A stretch of 51,763 nt of DNA from JBGTIS01 sp041745535 (lineage in GTDB: Bacteria > Bacteroidota > Bacteroidia > Cytophagales > Cyclobacteriaceae): assembly GCA_041745535.1 (NCBI GenBank), contig JBGTIS010000358.1:1-51763 (forward strand), given 5' to 3'. Below, piece after piece: positions 1-7,817 of this stretch (its first letter is position 1; every line of letters starts with the position of its first letter). A program made the position numbers and the translations under genes. The notes under the pieces were generated by a model. The model saw only the letters and a program-made list of their open reading frames with translations, was not told where the DNA came from and did no database searches.

Positions 1-218
1 TGGTGAAAGGAATTAATTTGCTGGCACTTAAAGATAAAAAATTCAGAATTGGGGAGGCGCTGCTGGAAATGACAGGCTTATGTCATCCGTGTTCCCGCAT
101 GGAAGAAAATCTGGGGCCAGGGGGTTATAATGCGGTACGCGGGCATGGCGGTATTACCGCGAAAGTATTAGTAGATGGAATTGTTAATGTGAACGATAAG
201 GTATCTGTTGAACCATAA
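1..218 (+). CDS. MOSC domain protein, C-terminal part (5' end outside window)
   Basis: The last 71 or so residues of a MOSC-domain protein. The segment contains the domain's cysteine in a CHPCSRMEE context, followed by GPGGYNAVRGHGGITAKVL and a closing strand that ends NDKVSVEP. MOSC domains are beta-strand-rich relatives of the molybdenum cofactor sulfurase C-terminus and usually carry sulfur on that cysteine. YiiM-type members reduce N-hydroxylated compounds. Stand-alone MOSC proteins are normally 150-220 residues, so the true start lies upstream of the window; a GTG at position 3 is in frame but would leave half a domain. The exact substrate cannot be told from the tail. Confidence 0.85.
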   Translation, partial: VKGINLLALKDKKFRIGEALLEMTGLCHPCSRMEENLGPGGYNAVRGHGGITAKVLVDGIVNVNDKVSVEP

Positions 219-221
219 AAA

Positions 222-240
222 AACGGGCTGTTAACCCGTT
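222..240. terminator. Hairpin between MOSC gene and convergent small gene
   Basis: The stem AACGGG (222-227) pairs with CCCGTT (235-240) around a 7-nt loop. On the minus strand the stem is followed by a run of seven T (complement of 217-223), so it best fits a Rho-independent terminator for the small minus-strand gene ending at 244. It may also serve the MOSC gene. Confidence 0.6.
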
Positions 241-243
241 GTG

Positions 244-453
244 TTAGTATCCATAAGCTATTCGGTGCCTGTTAAACAATCGGCGAAACTTTCCGTGTTC
301 CATTTCAGCAAAGCTTCTGTAATTTTTCTTTTGAGTTGCTAATGGAGTGTTTTCAGATGAAATATTTAACTTCATTGTTTCTTCACTCAACGGAATCTGA
401 GCGCCTTCCACATCAATTAAATAACAAGAGATTTTCTTTATATAGTTAAGCAT
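244..453 (-). CDS. Small protein of unknown family (paralogue 1 of 2)
   Basis: A 69-residue protein that I do not recognise. It has no signal peptide or membrane span and is rich in Lys, Arg and His near its end. It shares two blocks with the protein encoded just upstream (497-700): an N-terminal block (YLIDVEGAQIPL here, IYVDVENAQFEI there) and a C-terminal block GKFRRLFNRH followed a few residues later by GY. The middle is not conserved. Sharing two separate blocks in a tandem pair makes a real coding gene likely. A hairpin with a T-run lies directly after the stop. A RiPP precursor was considered, but no modification enzyme is nearby. Confidence 0.6.
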   Translation of the reverse strand: MLNYIKKISCYLIDVEGAQIPLSEETMKLNISSENTPLATQKKNYRSFAEMEHGKFRRLFNRHRIAYGY

Positions 454-496
454 GATTTTTATTTTTATTGGTGATCAAATTATTAAAAGAAGACTA

Positions 497-700
497 TTAT
501 CTTAAATAACCAGAAGTATTTTGGTGGCGATTAAATAATCTCCTGAATTTTCCGGTTTCAATACGCGTTGTATCCAGGTAGCTCACTTTTCTTTCTGAAA
601 ACAGTATCGATGACTTTTTTACTGGATGGTTGATCTCAAACTGAGCATTTTCAACATCTACATATATGTTTTCTGTTTTTATATTATTAGTCGGTGTCAT
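497..700 (-). CDS. Small protein of unknown family (paralogue 2 of 2)
   Basis: A 67-residue protein related to the one encoded at 244-453. The pair shares DVE(N/G)AQ near residue 15 and GKFRRLFNRH near residue 50, then a closing GY. It has no cysteine, no export signal and no predicted membrane segment. The two genes lie 43 bp apart on the same strand and could be one transcript. Their AT-rich base composition resembles the surrounding intergenic DNA. Function unknown. The basic C-terminal block could bind nucleic acid or be a recognition tag, but nothing in the sequence decides this. Confidence 0.6.
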   Translation of the reverse strand: MTPTNNIKTENIYVDVENAQFEINHPVKKSSILFSERKVSYLDTTRIETGKFRRLFNRHQNTSGYLR

Positions 701-1069
701 GGCAATTCTTATTTAGGTTTTAAAAATTATTTCTTTTCTGAAAGGATATAGTCAAGCCATGTGCCATTTTGAAAAAAGGCCTAATTTGCATGCAATCAGC
801 CTTTTTTATAGTAGGCACTGTACGATTACGAACACAAAGGTTCGAATATGTACAGAATATTTAACCAGGGTATGAATGAATAGGAAAGTAAACAGCTTTA
901 TTTTAGTAGCAAAGGTTACAGAGGAGTTGACCTTGTAAAATGTAATCAGAGTAGGGAAATATTGAATTATGCAATTATCTAAAATTTAAAAACAGGATAT
1001 TTTTTCGCTTCCAGAAAAAGAAAGTAAAATAAAAGTTATTGCCAGAAAAAGAGTAATAGATTTGATAAA
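701..1069. other. Gene-free AT-rich stretch with one strong hairpin
   Basis: No open frame with recognisable content was found on either strand. The only structure is the hairpin at 772-807, listed separately. The remainder is AT-rich spacer downstream of ffh and upstream of the small-protein pair. Confidence 0.6.
772..807. terminator. Bidirectional terminator-like hairpin with palindromic loop
   Basis: AAAAAAGGC (772-780) pairs perfectly with GCCTTTTTT (799-807). The loop itself holds the palindrome TTGCATGCAA (786-795). The stem has T-runs on both strands. It lies about 260 bp beyond the ffh stop and about 70 bp upstream of the nearest small gene, so it does not sit snugly behind any gene called here. 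It may end a long ffh 3' UTR or a small RNA. Confidence 0.55.
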
Positions 1070-2392
1070 TCAGGCAAAAGGGTTCATATTCGCCATACCT
1101 TTAGCACCTCGTTTATTCATCATTTTCATTACTTTGCGCATCTGCTCAAATTGCTTCAGCAGGTTATTCACTTCCTGCACCGAAGTGCCACTGCCCATGG
1201 CAATTCGCTTCTTTCTGCTTCCGTTAATTATATCAGGCGACTCCCGTTCTTTAGGAGTCATAGAGCGAATAATGGCTTCAACAGGCTTGAACGACTCATC
1301 ATCAATATCCATATCTTTGATGGCTTTGTTCATGCCAGGTAATAAGCCTAGCAGATCTTTTACATTGCCCATTTTTTTAATTTGCTCAAGCTGAGAAAGG
1401 AAATCGTTGAAATCGAACTGGTTTCTCCTGATCTTTTTATTCAGGCGTTTGGCTTCCTCCTCATCAAAAGCTTGTTGTGCTTTTTCTACCAGGGTAGTTA
1501 CATCACCCATGTCCAGAATCCTTCGGGCCATTCTATCGGGATAGAAGGCATCAATGGCTTCCATTTTTTCGCCATTGCTTACATATTTGATCGGCTTCTG
1601 TACTACTGTTTTGATAGAAAGCGCCGCCCCACCGCGGGTATCGCCATCTAATTTGGTAAGTACTACGCCATCGTAATTCAGTCGCTCATTAAATGTTTTT
1701 GCGGTGTTAACGGCATCCTGACCCGTCATGGAATCCACCACAAACAAAGTTTCACTGGGTCGAAGCGCACTTTTCAATAAGGTGATTTCCTGCATCATCT
1801 GCTCATCAATGGCCAGGCGACCGGCAGTATCTACAATAACCACCTTATGGTGATTACTTTTAGCGTAGGCAATAGCATGCTGAGCAATTTCCAGCGCGTT
1901 TTTGTTTTCAGGTTCTGCATATACAGGTACGCCTACCTGCGCTCCAATTACCTTCAACTGATCAATGGCAGCCGGCCGATAAATATCACAAGCCGCGAGC
2001 AATACATTCCGGTTTTGTTTTTTCAGGTAATTCGCGAGTTTTCCCGAAAAAGTAGTTTTACCAGAACCTTGCAGGCCGGCAATTAATATTACAGCCGGAT
2101 CACCTTGTATCGTAATATCCTCTCTGACACCACCCATTAGGTCGGTTAATTCTTCCTCTACAATTTTGGTCAGCAATTGTCCGGGTGATATCGCGATCAG
2201 CACTTTACGACCTAATGCTTTTTCTCTTATACTATCAGTTACGTCTTTAGCAACTTTATAATTTACGTCAGCATCAATCAGCGCTCTTCTGATTTCCTTT
2301 ACTGTGGTAGCCACGTTAATTTCAGTAATACTTCCCTGACCCTTCAGTGTTTTAAAAGCCCTGTCTAAGCGGGTACTTAAACTATCAAACAT
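1070..2392 (-). CDS. ffh: Signal recognition particle protein Ffh
   Basis: Ffh is the GTPase that, with 4.5S/SRP RNA, binds signal sequences of nascent membrane proteins and docks with FtsY. The 440-residue length is usual. Domains in order: helical N domain (about 1-90), G domain with P-loop GLQGSGKTT (106-114), the DIYRPAA insertion-box segment, DTAGR, TKLDGDTRGG, and the C-terminal M domain with RIAMGSGTSVQEVNNLLKQF and a methionine-rich end (about 300-440). The ATG at 2392 starts exactly at the N domain. The gene is monocistronic here, with gene-free DNA on both sides. Nothing is missing from the key motifs. Confidence 0.98.
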   Translation of the reverse strand: MFDSLSTRLDRAFKTLKGQGSITEINVATTVKEIRRALIDADVNYKVAKDVTDSIREKALGRKVLIAISPGQLLTKIVEEELTDLMGGVREDITIQGDPAVILIAGLQGSGKTTFSGKLANYLKKQNRNVLLAACDIYRPAAIDQLKVIGAQVGVPVYAEPENKNALEIAQHAIAYAKSNHHKVVIVDTAGRLAIDEQMMQEITLLKSALRPSETLFVVDSMTGQDAVNTAKTFNERLNYDGVVLTKLDGDTRGGAALSIKTVVQKPIKYVSNGEKMEAIDAFYPDRMARRILDMGDVTTLVEKAQQAFDEEEAKRLNKKIRRNQFDFNDFLSQLEQIKKMGNVKDLLGLLPGMNKAIKDMDIDDESFKPVEAIIRSMTPKERESPDIINGSRKKRIAMGSGTSVQEVNNLLKQFEQMRKVMKMMNKRGAKGMANMNPFA

Positions 2393-2838
2393 ATGGTAAT
2401 AATTTTATAGGATGTTAAATATAAGTCGATAAACTGTACAATGGCTGTAAAGTTAATAAAAATCCCGGGTGGTTTAAACAGTAGTGCCCAATTCAGTAAT
2501 TTAATGTATCGGTTTGATTGAATTCATTGAGCAAAATTATTTTAATGTAATAAATAATTAAAAATGCCAAATTATAAAAAGGCAACTTATTAATAAAAAT
2601 TTGATAATCAGTTACTTAAAAGTAAAAAGAGGTTGTTTTTTACAGCCAGACCTTGTATCCTAACTGCTATGTTACATGTTAAAAATTACCAATTTCATAA
2701 ATAAAAATTCAAGTTAATGAAATTAATTACAATTAAATAAAAGGCCTGCTTGCTTATTGAATTTAACTTTTGATGTGGGAGCACAAAATTTTCCTATCTT
2801 TATAATAAAAAAGTTATAATTAAAATTAAATAAGTGCA
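2393..2838. other. AT-rich intergenic region between divergent ffh and terB-like gene
   Basis: About 446 bp with no supported coding frame; a short minus-strand open frame here is very low-complexity and overlaps the terB-like gene. The stretch must carry the divergent promoters of ffh and the downstream gene. A candidate promoter for the latter is listed separately. Confidence 0.6.
2770..2802 (+). promoter_or_regulatory. Candidate Bacteroidota promoter for terB-like gene
   Basis: TTG at 2770-2772 and TATCTTTA at 2795-2802 approximate the Bacteroidota pattern TTG plus TAnnTTTG, separated by 22 nt. One base departs from the -7 consensus. The start codon follows 36 nt later. No Shine-Dalgarno sequence is visible, as is usual in this phylum. 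Confidence 0.35.
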
Positions 2839-3297
2839 ATGGAAGTGTTAGATCTATTTTCAGGAAAAAAAAGAAAAAGAGGAAAAGCTCATTTAAAAAA
2901 TCTTTTAGAGCTTGCCATGGCAGATGGTCAATTTGATGAAATTGAAGCAGAGTACCTGTATACCATCGCACAGCGGTTCAATATTTCAGATTCGGAATTG
3001 CAGAAGCTAAAGGAAAATTTAGCTCAGGTTGAATACATGCCTCCAAAAACCGATCTGGAGAAATTCGAGCATTTGCATCATTTAATTCGCATGATGATGA
3101 TGGACGGCGAGATACATGAAAAAGAGTTAGAAATTTGCAAACTACTTGCGTTGCGTTTAGGTTTAAAATCAGTATTTGTTGACGATTTCGTAAGTGTAAT
3201 CGGCGATGATGTGCGTAACGAAGTGCCTTCCGATATTATTATCGGCCATTTGTTGAAAATAGCACAGGAACGTGAGCACATAAAAATAACTTCATAA
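2839..3297 (+). CDS. TerB-like (tellurite resistance TerB family) protein
   Basis: A 152-residue, all-helical, acidic protein. It carries the TerB-like pattern of two helical repeats, each with a metal-binding-type DG box: LAMADGQFDEIEAEYL (about 33-48) and MMMDGEIHEKELEICKLLA (about 95-113). TerB-like domains bind divalent metal and occur in tellurite/stress systems, but single-domain members like this one are mostly uncharacterised housekeeping proteins. There are no ter-operon partners nearby, so tellurite resistance itself is not supported. The ATG at 2839 is well placed behind a promoter-like sequence. Confidence 0.8.
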   Translation: MEVLDLFSGKKRKRGKAHLKNLLELAMADGQFDEIEAEYLYTIAQRFNISDSELQKLKENLAQVEYMPPKTDLEKFEHLHHLIRMMMMDGEIHEKELEICKLLALRLGLKSVFVDDFVSVIGDDVRNEVPSDIIIGHLLKIAQEREHIKITS

Positions 3298-3311
3298 TCA
3301 TAAAAAATATT

Positions 3312-3425
3312 CTTTATCTTTGGTAGATAATTTTAAACCAAGATGTTTTATCTATAAAATTACTTTGTAGATAAAACATTTTCTTTAGTCGCGAACGCCG
3401 GAACTTTAAACCACCAAAGATAAAG
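3312..3425 (+). promoter_or_regulatory. Nested inverted repeat leader before DEAD-box gene
   Basis: Two perfect inverted repeats are nested. The outer pair is CTTTATCTTTGGT (3312-3324) with ACCAAAGATAAAG (3413-3425). The inner pair is ATGTTTTATCTA (3343-3354) with TAGATAAAACAT (3368-3379), closing a 13-nt loop. TATCTTTG at 3315-3322 also matches the -7 element TAnnTTTG. The outer arm ends five bases before the helicase start codon. The inner hairpin could terminate the terB-like transcript; the outer could fold the helicase leader. Confidence 0.5.
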
Positions 3426-3429
3426 TAAT

Positions 3430-4626
3430 TTGACATTTCTTAATTTCAACCTTGATCAGGATTTACTTGAAGGTCTTGATGTTATGGGTTTCACCAAGCC
3501 AACACCCATACAGGAACAAGCTATTCCGCTGATACTCGAACAAAAAGATCTGATTGCCTGTGCGCAAACAGGAACCGGAAAAACCGCTGCCTATTTACTT
3601 CCTGTTATCAATCACCTGATTCATCAGGAACGAGATAAAATTAATACATTAATACTGGCACCCACCCGGGAACTTGCTATTCAGATTGATCAACAAATGA
3701 TTGGCTTTTCCTATTACACACCCTTAAGCTCTATTTGTATTTATGGTGGAGGAGATGGGTCTTCCTTCGATCGGGAAAAAGTGGCGCTTACCAAAGGCGC
3801 TGATGTAATAATCGCCACGCCAGGCAGGCTCATTACACACCTGAATCTGGGATATGTGAAGTTTGATAAACTGCAACACTTCGTACTGGATGAAGCAGAC
3901 CGCATGTTGGATATGGGATTTTACGAAGATATTATGCGTATTGTGAGCTATTTGCCAAAAAAGAGACAAAATTTATTGTTCTCAGCTACCATGCCCCCCA
4001 AAATCAGAAAGCTTGCCAAAGAAATTCTACAGGATCCGGAAGAAATCAATATAGCCATGACAAAACCTGCCGCAGGAATCGCGCAGGCTGTATTCCTGGT
4101 TTATGATAAACAGAAACTGCCTTTGATAGAATATATTTTAAAGGCAAAACCTGTGAAGCGAATATTAATATTTTGTGCCCGAAAGAAAACGGTAAAAGAA
4201 ATTGAACAGGACCTTAGAAAATTGAATTTTGATGTAGGGGCTATACATTCGGATTTGGAACAAAGTGAGCGGGAAAATGTATTGCGTAGTTTTAAAAATA
4301 ATCAGACCCCTGTGCTGGTAGCTACTGATATACTATCACGTGGTATCGATGTGGAAGATATAGAACTGGTTATTAATTATGATGTGCCCAACGATGCCGA
4401 AGACTATGTGCATCGAATTGGAAGAACCGCCCGCGCCGATACCAAAGGAGCTGCTTTTACCTTTGTAAGTGAAAAAGAAATGTTTCAGTTTGCTCAAATT
4501 GAAAAATTACTGGAAATTACCGTTACAAAAGTTAAATTACCAGCGCAAATAGGAGAAGGCCCGGTTTATAATAAAGATACCGCCCGAAAAAAATCATTTA
4601 AAAATCGCGGAAGGGAAAAAAGATAA
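3430..4626 (+). CDS. DEAD-box ATP-dependent RNA helicase (RhlE-like)
   Basis: Unwinds or remodels RNA in ribosome assembly, mRNA turnover or cold adaptation. All core motifs are present: Q motif FTKPTPIQEQ (21-30), Walker A AQTGTGKT (45-52), APTRELA, DEAD (154-157) in VLDEADRMLDMGF, SAT in LFSATMPP, and the C-terminal RecA fold with ATDILSRGIDVEDIELVINYDVP and HRIGRTARAD. The C-terminus is a short basic tail (KKSFKNRGREKR) rather than a long RNA-binding extension. The start must be TTG at 3430: the frame is closed by TAA at 3421-3423 and there is no ATG before the Q motif. A rare start codon combined with a folded leader suggests low or regulated translation. It is convergent with the following gene, stops 6 bp apart. 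Confidence 0.95.
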   Translation: MTFLNFNLDQDLLEGLDVMGFTKPTPIQEQAIPLILEQKDLIACAQTGTGKTAAYLLPVINHLIHQERDKINTLILAPTRELAIQIDQQMIGFSYYTPLSSICIYGGGDGSSFDREKVALTKGADVIIATPGRLITHLNLGYVKFDKLQHFVLDEADRMLDMGFYEDIMRIVSYLPKKRQNLLFSATMPPKIRKLAKEILQDPEEINIAMTKPAAGIAQAVFLVYDKQKLPLIEYILKAKPVKRILIFCARKKTVKEIEQDLRKLNFDVGAIHSDLEQSERENVLRSFKNNQTPVLVATDILSRGIDVEDIELVINYDVPNDAEDYVHRIGRTARADTKGAAFTFVSEKEMFQFAQIEKLLEITVTKVKLPAQIGEGPVYNKDTARKKSFKNRGREKR

Positions 4627-4632
4627 ATTTTT

Positions 4633-5829
4633 TTAAGGGTGTTTCACAGATGTGTCAATCCTGACTTTGGAACTGAGCGTTTTGTGTACCGGGCAGCGGT
4701 CAGCAATTTCAAGAAGGCGCTCCAACTGGGCGTCACTCAAATCACCTTCAATTTCGATTATCCTTTCTATTTTGTCTAATTTCTTCTCATTCTCCTTACA
4801 ATTCTCACAATCTTCGTTATAAATTCGATGATGTCGAAGATTAATTCTGATTTCCTCAACCGGCCACTTCTTATGATTAGCGTACATTCTTAAAGTAATA
4901 CCTGTACAGGCTCCCAGGCTGGCTAATAGTAATTCATATGGATCTGGGCCGAGGTTAGTGCCACCCACCCGTATGGGTTCATCCGCTATCATACTATGGT
5001 GATCTGTCCTGATTTCTGTTACGTAACCATGTTCACCGGTTCTGGTAACTACCTGCTGATCAGCGGTAAACATAGCCGGATTGGGCTTAGAGGAAATATA
5101 TCTTTTGCTCCATGTCGCTATCAGATTACCGGCATACTGGGCATCTTCTGCCTGAGCGAGAAAATGATCGGCTCCATTCAAAGAGATATAGGATTTTGGG
5201 TGCCTGGCAGCCTGGTAAATAAAAGCGGCATTTTCAATATCTATTACTTTGTCCTGTGGGGAATGTAAAATCAAAAGCGCCCGTTTTAATTGTTTTATGA
5301 CCTTAGCAAAGTTTATTTTGGCTAGCGTTTCAGATAATGGATGTTCAATGTTATTATGCCGCGCTGATATCTGTTCCGTGTGATTGGCTTTTCCAATAGC
5401 ATTTTTTATTAGTAATTCAATTTGTGCCGCGCTAACAGGTGCTCCTACAATTGCTATAGCTTTTACAGAAGAAATTTGATTTACGGCCAACAGGGCAAGC
5501 GTACCGCCTAACCCATGGCCTACCAATATTTCGGGCGCAGCATACTTTTCATCCATAAAATTGGCAATCAATTCAATATCTGAAACCATTGATGAGAAAT
5601 CAAAAGTAAATCCATTGTCACTCGGTTCGGCTATATTAAAAGTTGCTATACCGAGCCCTTCTAATAACAGAGACTGCCGGATGTTGGAAGCGGCTGCTAA
5701 ATCATCGTGGCTGCTAAAACCATGAATGAAAATACCAAAGGCTGTAGGATTTCCATTGGCAGGTAAGTCTATAGAAACAGTCAAAATTTTGCCATTATCT
5801 ACCTTAATATTTGCATTTTGTGACGTCAT
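4633..5829 (-). CDS. Alpha/beta hydrolase - OsmC fusion protein, hydrolase nucleophile replaced
   Basis: A two-domain fusion of about 398 residues. The N-terminal half is an alpha/beta hydrolase with HGFSSHDD near the oxyanion site. The C-terminal half (about 265-398) is an OsmC/Ohr-type peroxidase domain. The OsmC domain keeps both catalytic cysteines: GACTGITLRMYA and ADRCPVHKTL. The family's usual nucleophile elbow GHSLGG reads GHGLGG here (bases near 5510-5525), so the catalytic serine is glycine. The hydrolase half may therefore be inactive or only bind ligand, while organic peroxide reduction should be intact. ATG at 5829 is preferred over an in-frame TTG at 5862. Confidence 0.9.
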   Translation of the reverse strand: MTSQNANIKVDNGKILTVSIDLPANGNPTAFGIFIHGFSSHDDLAAASNIRQSLLLEGLGIATFNIAEPSDNGFTFDFSSMVSDIELIANFMDEKYAAPEILVGHGLGGTLALLAVNQISSVKAIAIVGAPVSAAQIELLIKNAIGKANHTEQISARHNNIEHPLSETLAKINFAKVIKQLKRALLILHSPQDKVIDIENAAFIYQAARHPKSYISLNGADHFLAQAEDAQYAGNLIATWSKRYISSKPNPAMFTADQQVVTRTGEHGYVTEIRTDHHSMIADEPIRVGGTNLGPDPYELLLASLGACTGITLRMYANHKKWPVEEIRINLRHHRIYNEDCENCKENEKKLDKIERIIEIEGDLSDAQLERLLEIADRCPVHKTLSSKVRIDTSVKHP

Positions 5830-5993
5830 GTTGTTTTGATAAAGCCAGGCATTCAGTACCAATATTAAAATTAGTTAAAGAATTTTTTTGTCATATACTA
5901 CACATACATTAAAATAATAATCGCGATCTTTCTGTTTAATACTTTTATTGGTTTTCCAGCTTAAGTGAATTATTTGTATTCAAACTTTTCCTT

Positions 5994-7748
5994 ATGAACT
6001 TATTGTTACTAAAACTTTCCTACTCACCATACTCTTGCCCAACTAAAATCCTGTTTGCATTGGTAATTATTACAGGTTGGTTCGGCTGTAACCGAAGATC
6101 AGAGCAGGCAACAGAACAAAATGTCATCATTGGTCAGATTGCCAATAGCGCGATGGTTGTAAGTGCCCATCCCTTGGCTTCTCAGATAGGCGTTGATATC
6201 CTTAAAGAAGGGGGAAATGCCATCGATGCTGCCATTGCCGTACAATTTGCCCTTGCGGTGGTGTATCCGTCGGCAGGCAACATTGGCGGGGGTGGATTTA
6301 TGGTAATCAGAATGCGGGATGGCGCTACAGATTGTTTGGATTACCGTGAAAAAGCGCCCATGGCAGGCAACAGAAATATGTATCTGGATAAAAATAATAA
6401 GGTAATTCCGGACTTGAGCACCTTTGGTCATCTGGCTGCGGGAGTTCCCGGAAGTGTGGATGGAATGGTAAAAGCCTATGAAAAATATGGTTCCCTGCCA
6501 TTTGAAGTATTGGTACAACCTGCTATCGACTTAGCGGCTAATGGATTTCAGCTTACAGCAAGGGAAGCGAAGAAATTAAATTATGGTCAGGAAAAGTTTA
6601 AAGAAGCCAACCCGATTCTGCCTGAGTTTGTTATCAAAAATGGATGGCAGGCAGGTGATACCCTGGTGTTGAAAGACCTGGCCAAAACGCTTGAACTGAT
6701 TCGGGATAACGGCAGGGCAGGGTTTTATGAAGGGGTAACCGCGGCAAACATTGTGGCTGAAATGGAAAGGGGAGGCGGTATTATTTCTTTTGATGACCTG
6801 AAGGCCTATGAGGCCAAATTCCGTACCCCAGTAACAGAAAATTATAAAGATTATCGCGTTATTTCTATGCCGCCACCCTCCAGCGGTGGTATCGCGCTTA
6901 TTCAATTATTGAAAAGTGTGGAAAAGTTTTCTGTTAATAAAATGGGATTCAATACAGCGCCAACTGTTCATCTGATGGCAGAAGCGGAGCGACGCGTATA
7001 TGCGGATCGCGCTACTTACCTGGGCGATAGCGATTTCTTCCCCGTACCCATCGACGGATTACTGGACCCGGATTATATCGCAAGCCGGATGGAAAATTAT
7101 AAGTCCGATACTGTTACTCCTACCTCAATGATAAACACAGGAAAACCTGCGTCAATGGTTTCGGAAAGCACAGAAACCACCCACTTTTCAGTGGTAGACC
7201 AGCAGGGAAACGCGGTTTCAGTTACTACTACCCTGAATGGTGGTTTCGGAAGCAAAGTTTTCGTGGCCGGTTCCGGGTTTTTGCTGAATAATGAAATGGA
7301 CGATTTTAGTATCAAACCCGGCTATCCCAATATGTTTGGTTTGGTAGGTGGCGAAGCCAATGCCATTGAACCGCAAAAAAGAATGTTGAGTTCTATGACG
7401 CCTACCATTGTAGAGAAAAATGACAGTCTTTTTATGGTAGTAGGCACGCCGGGTGGTTCTACTATTATTACTTCTGTTTTTCAGACGATTCTGAATGTAA
7501 TAGAACATGAAATGGGCATGCGGGAAGCCGTGAGTGCCAAACGAATTCACCACCAGTGGAAACCTGATACAATCTTTACTGAAATTAACGCGTTGGACAG
7601 CCTGACTGTTCAGAAACTCACCGAAATGGGACACCACATTGTATCGGGTGGAGATATTGGCGCGGTAGACGCGATTTTGGTGCTGCCCGATGGTAAACTG
7701 GAAGGGGGCGCCGATCCACGGGGCGATGATACCGCTGTTGGGTTTTAA
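5994..7748 (+). CDS. ggt: Gamma-glutamyltransferase, probable lipoprotein
   Basis: An N-terminal-nucleophile hydrolase that cleaves or transfers gamma-glutamyl groups from glutathione and related amides outside the cytoplasm. At 584 residues it is the normal proenzyme length. The start resembles a lipoprotein signal (hydrophobic core, then GWFGC), followed by the large subunit with AVHPLAS-like and NIGGGGFMVIR motifs. The autocleavage site is TTHFSVVD, with the first Thr at about residue 395 expected to become the small-subunit nucleophile. The late GSKVFVAGSGFLLNNEMDDF and SSMTPTIV...GTPGGSTI segments are typical. It lies 69 bp upstream of bshB1 on the same strand, a suggestive thiol-metabolism pairing. 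The DNA also holds long antisense frames, which I regard as shadows. Confidence 0.96.
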   Translation: MNLLLLKLSYSPYSCPTKILFALVIITGWFGCNRRSEQATEQNVIIGQIANSAMVVSAHPLASQIGVDILKEGGNAIDAAIAVQFALAVVYPSAGNIGGGGFMVIRMRDGATDCLDYREKAPMAGNRNMYLDKNNKVIPDLSTFGHLAAGVPGSVDGMVKAYEKYGSLPFEVLVQPAIDLAANGFQLTAREAKKLNYGQEKFKEANPILPEFVIKNGWQAGDTLVLKDLAKTLELIRDNGRAGFYEGVTAANIVAEMERGGGIISFDDLKAYEAKFRTPVTENYKDYRVISMPPPSSGGIALIQLLKSVEKFSVNKMGFNTAPTVHLMAEAERRVYADRATYLGDSDFFPVPIDGLLDPDYIASRMENYKSDTVTPTSMINTGKPASMVSESTETTHFSVVDQQGNAVSVTTTLNGGFGSKVFVAGSGFLLNNEMDDFSIKPGYPNMFGLVGGEANAIEPQKRMLSSMTPTIVEKNDSLFMVVGTPGGSTIITSVFQTILNVIEHEMGMREAVSAKRIHHQWKPDTIFTEINALDSLTVQKLTEMGHHIVSGGDIGAVDAILVLPDGKLEGGADPRGDDTAVGF

Positions 7749-7786
7749 ATTAGGACATTTCTCTTTTTTACCCAGCAAATAGATGT

Positions 7787-7794
7787 TAAGTTTG
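7787..7794 (+). promoter_or_regulatory. Candidate -7 element for bshB1
   Basis: TAAGTTTG matches the Bacteroidota -7 consensus TAnnTTTG and lies 23 nt before the ATG. No clear TTG is found at the expected -33 distance, so bshB1 may also be read through from ggt. Confidence 0.3.
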
Positions 7795-7817
7795 GCGAAA
7801 TTTACCAACTTAGAAAT

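Noticed and set aside
244..700. RiPP precursor peptides
   Set aside because: No modification enzyme, transporter or protease gene is adjacent, and there are no core-like cysteine, serine or threonine clusters.
2723..2971. 82-residue minus-strand frame with a phenylalanine-rich stretch
   Set aside because: It overlaps the start of the terB-like gene, and its hydrophobic run comes from the complement of a lysine-rich coding segment.
7218..7808. 196-residue minus-strand frame opposite ggt
   Set aside because: It is antisense to conserved GGT coding sequence and its translation has no family features.
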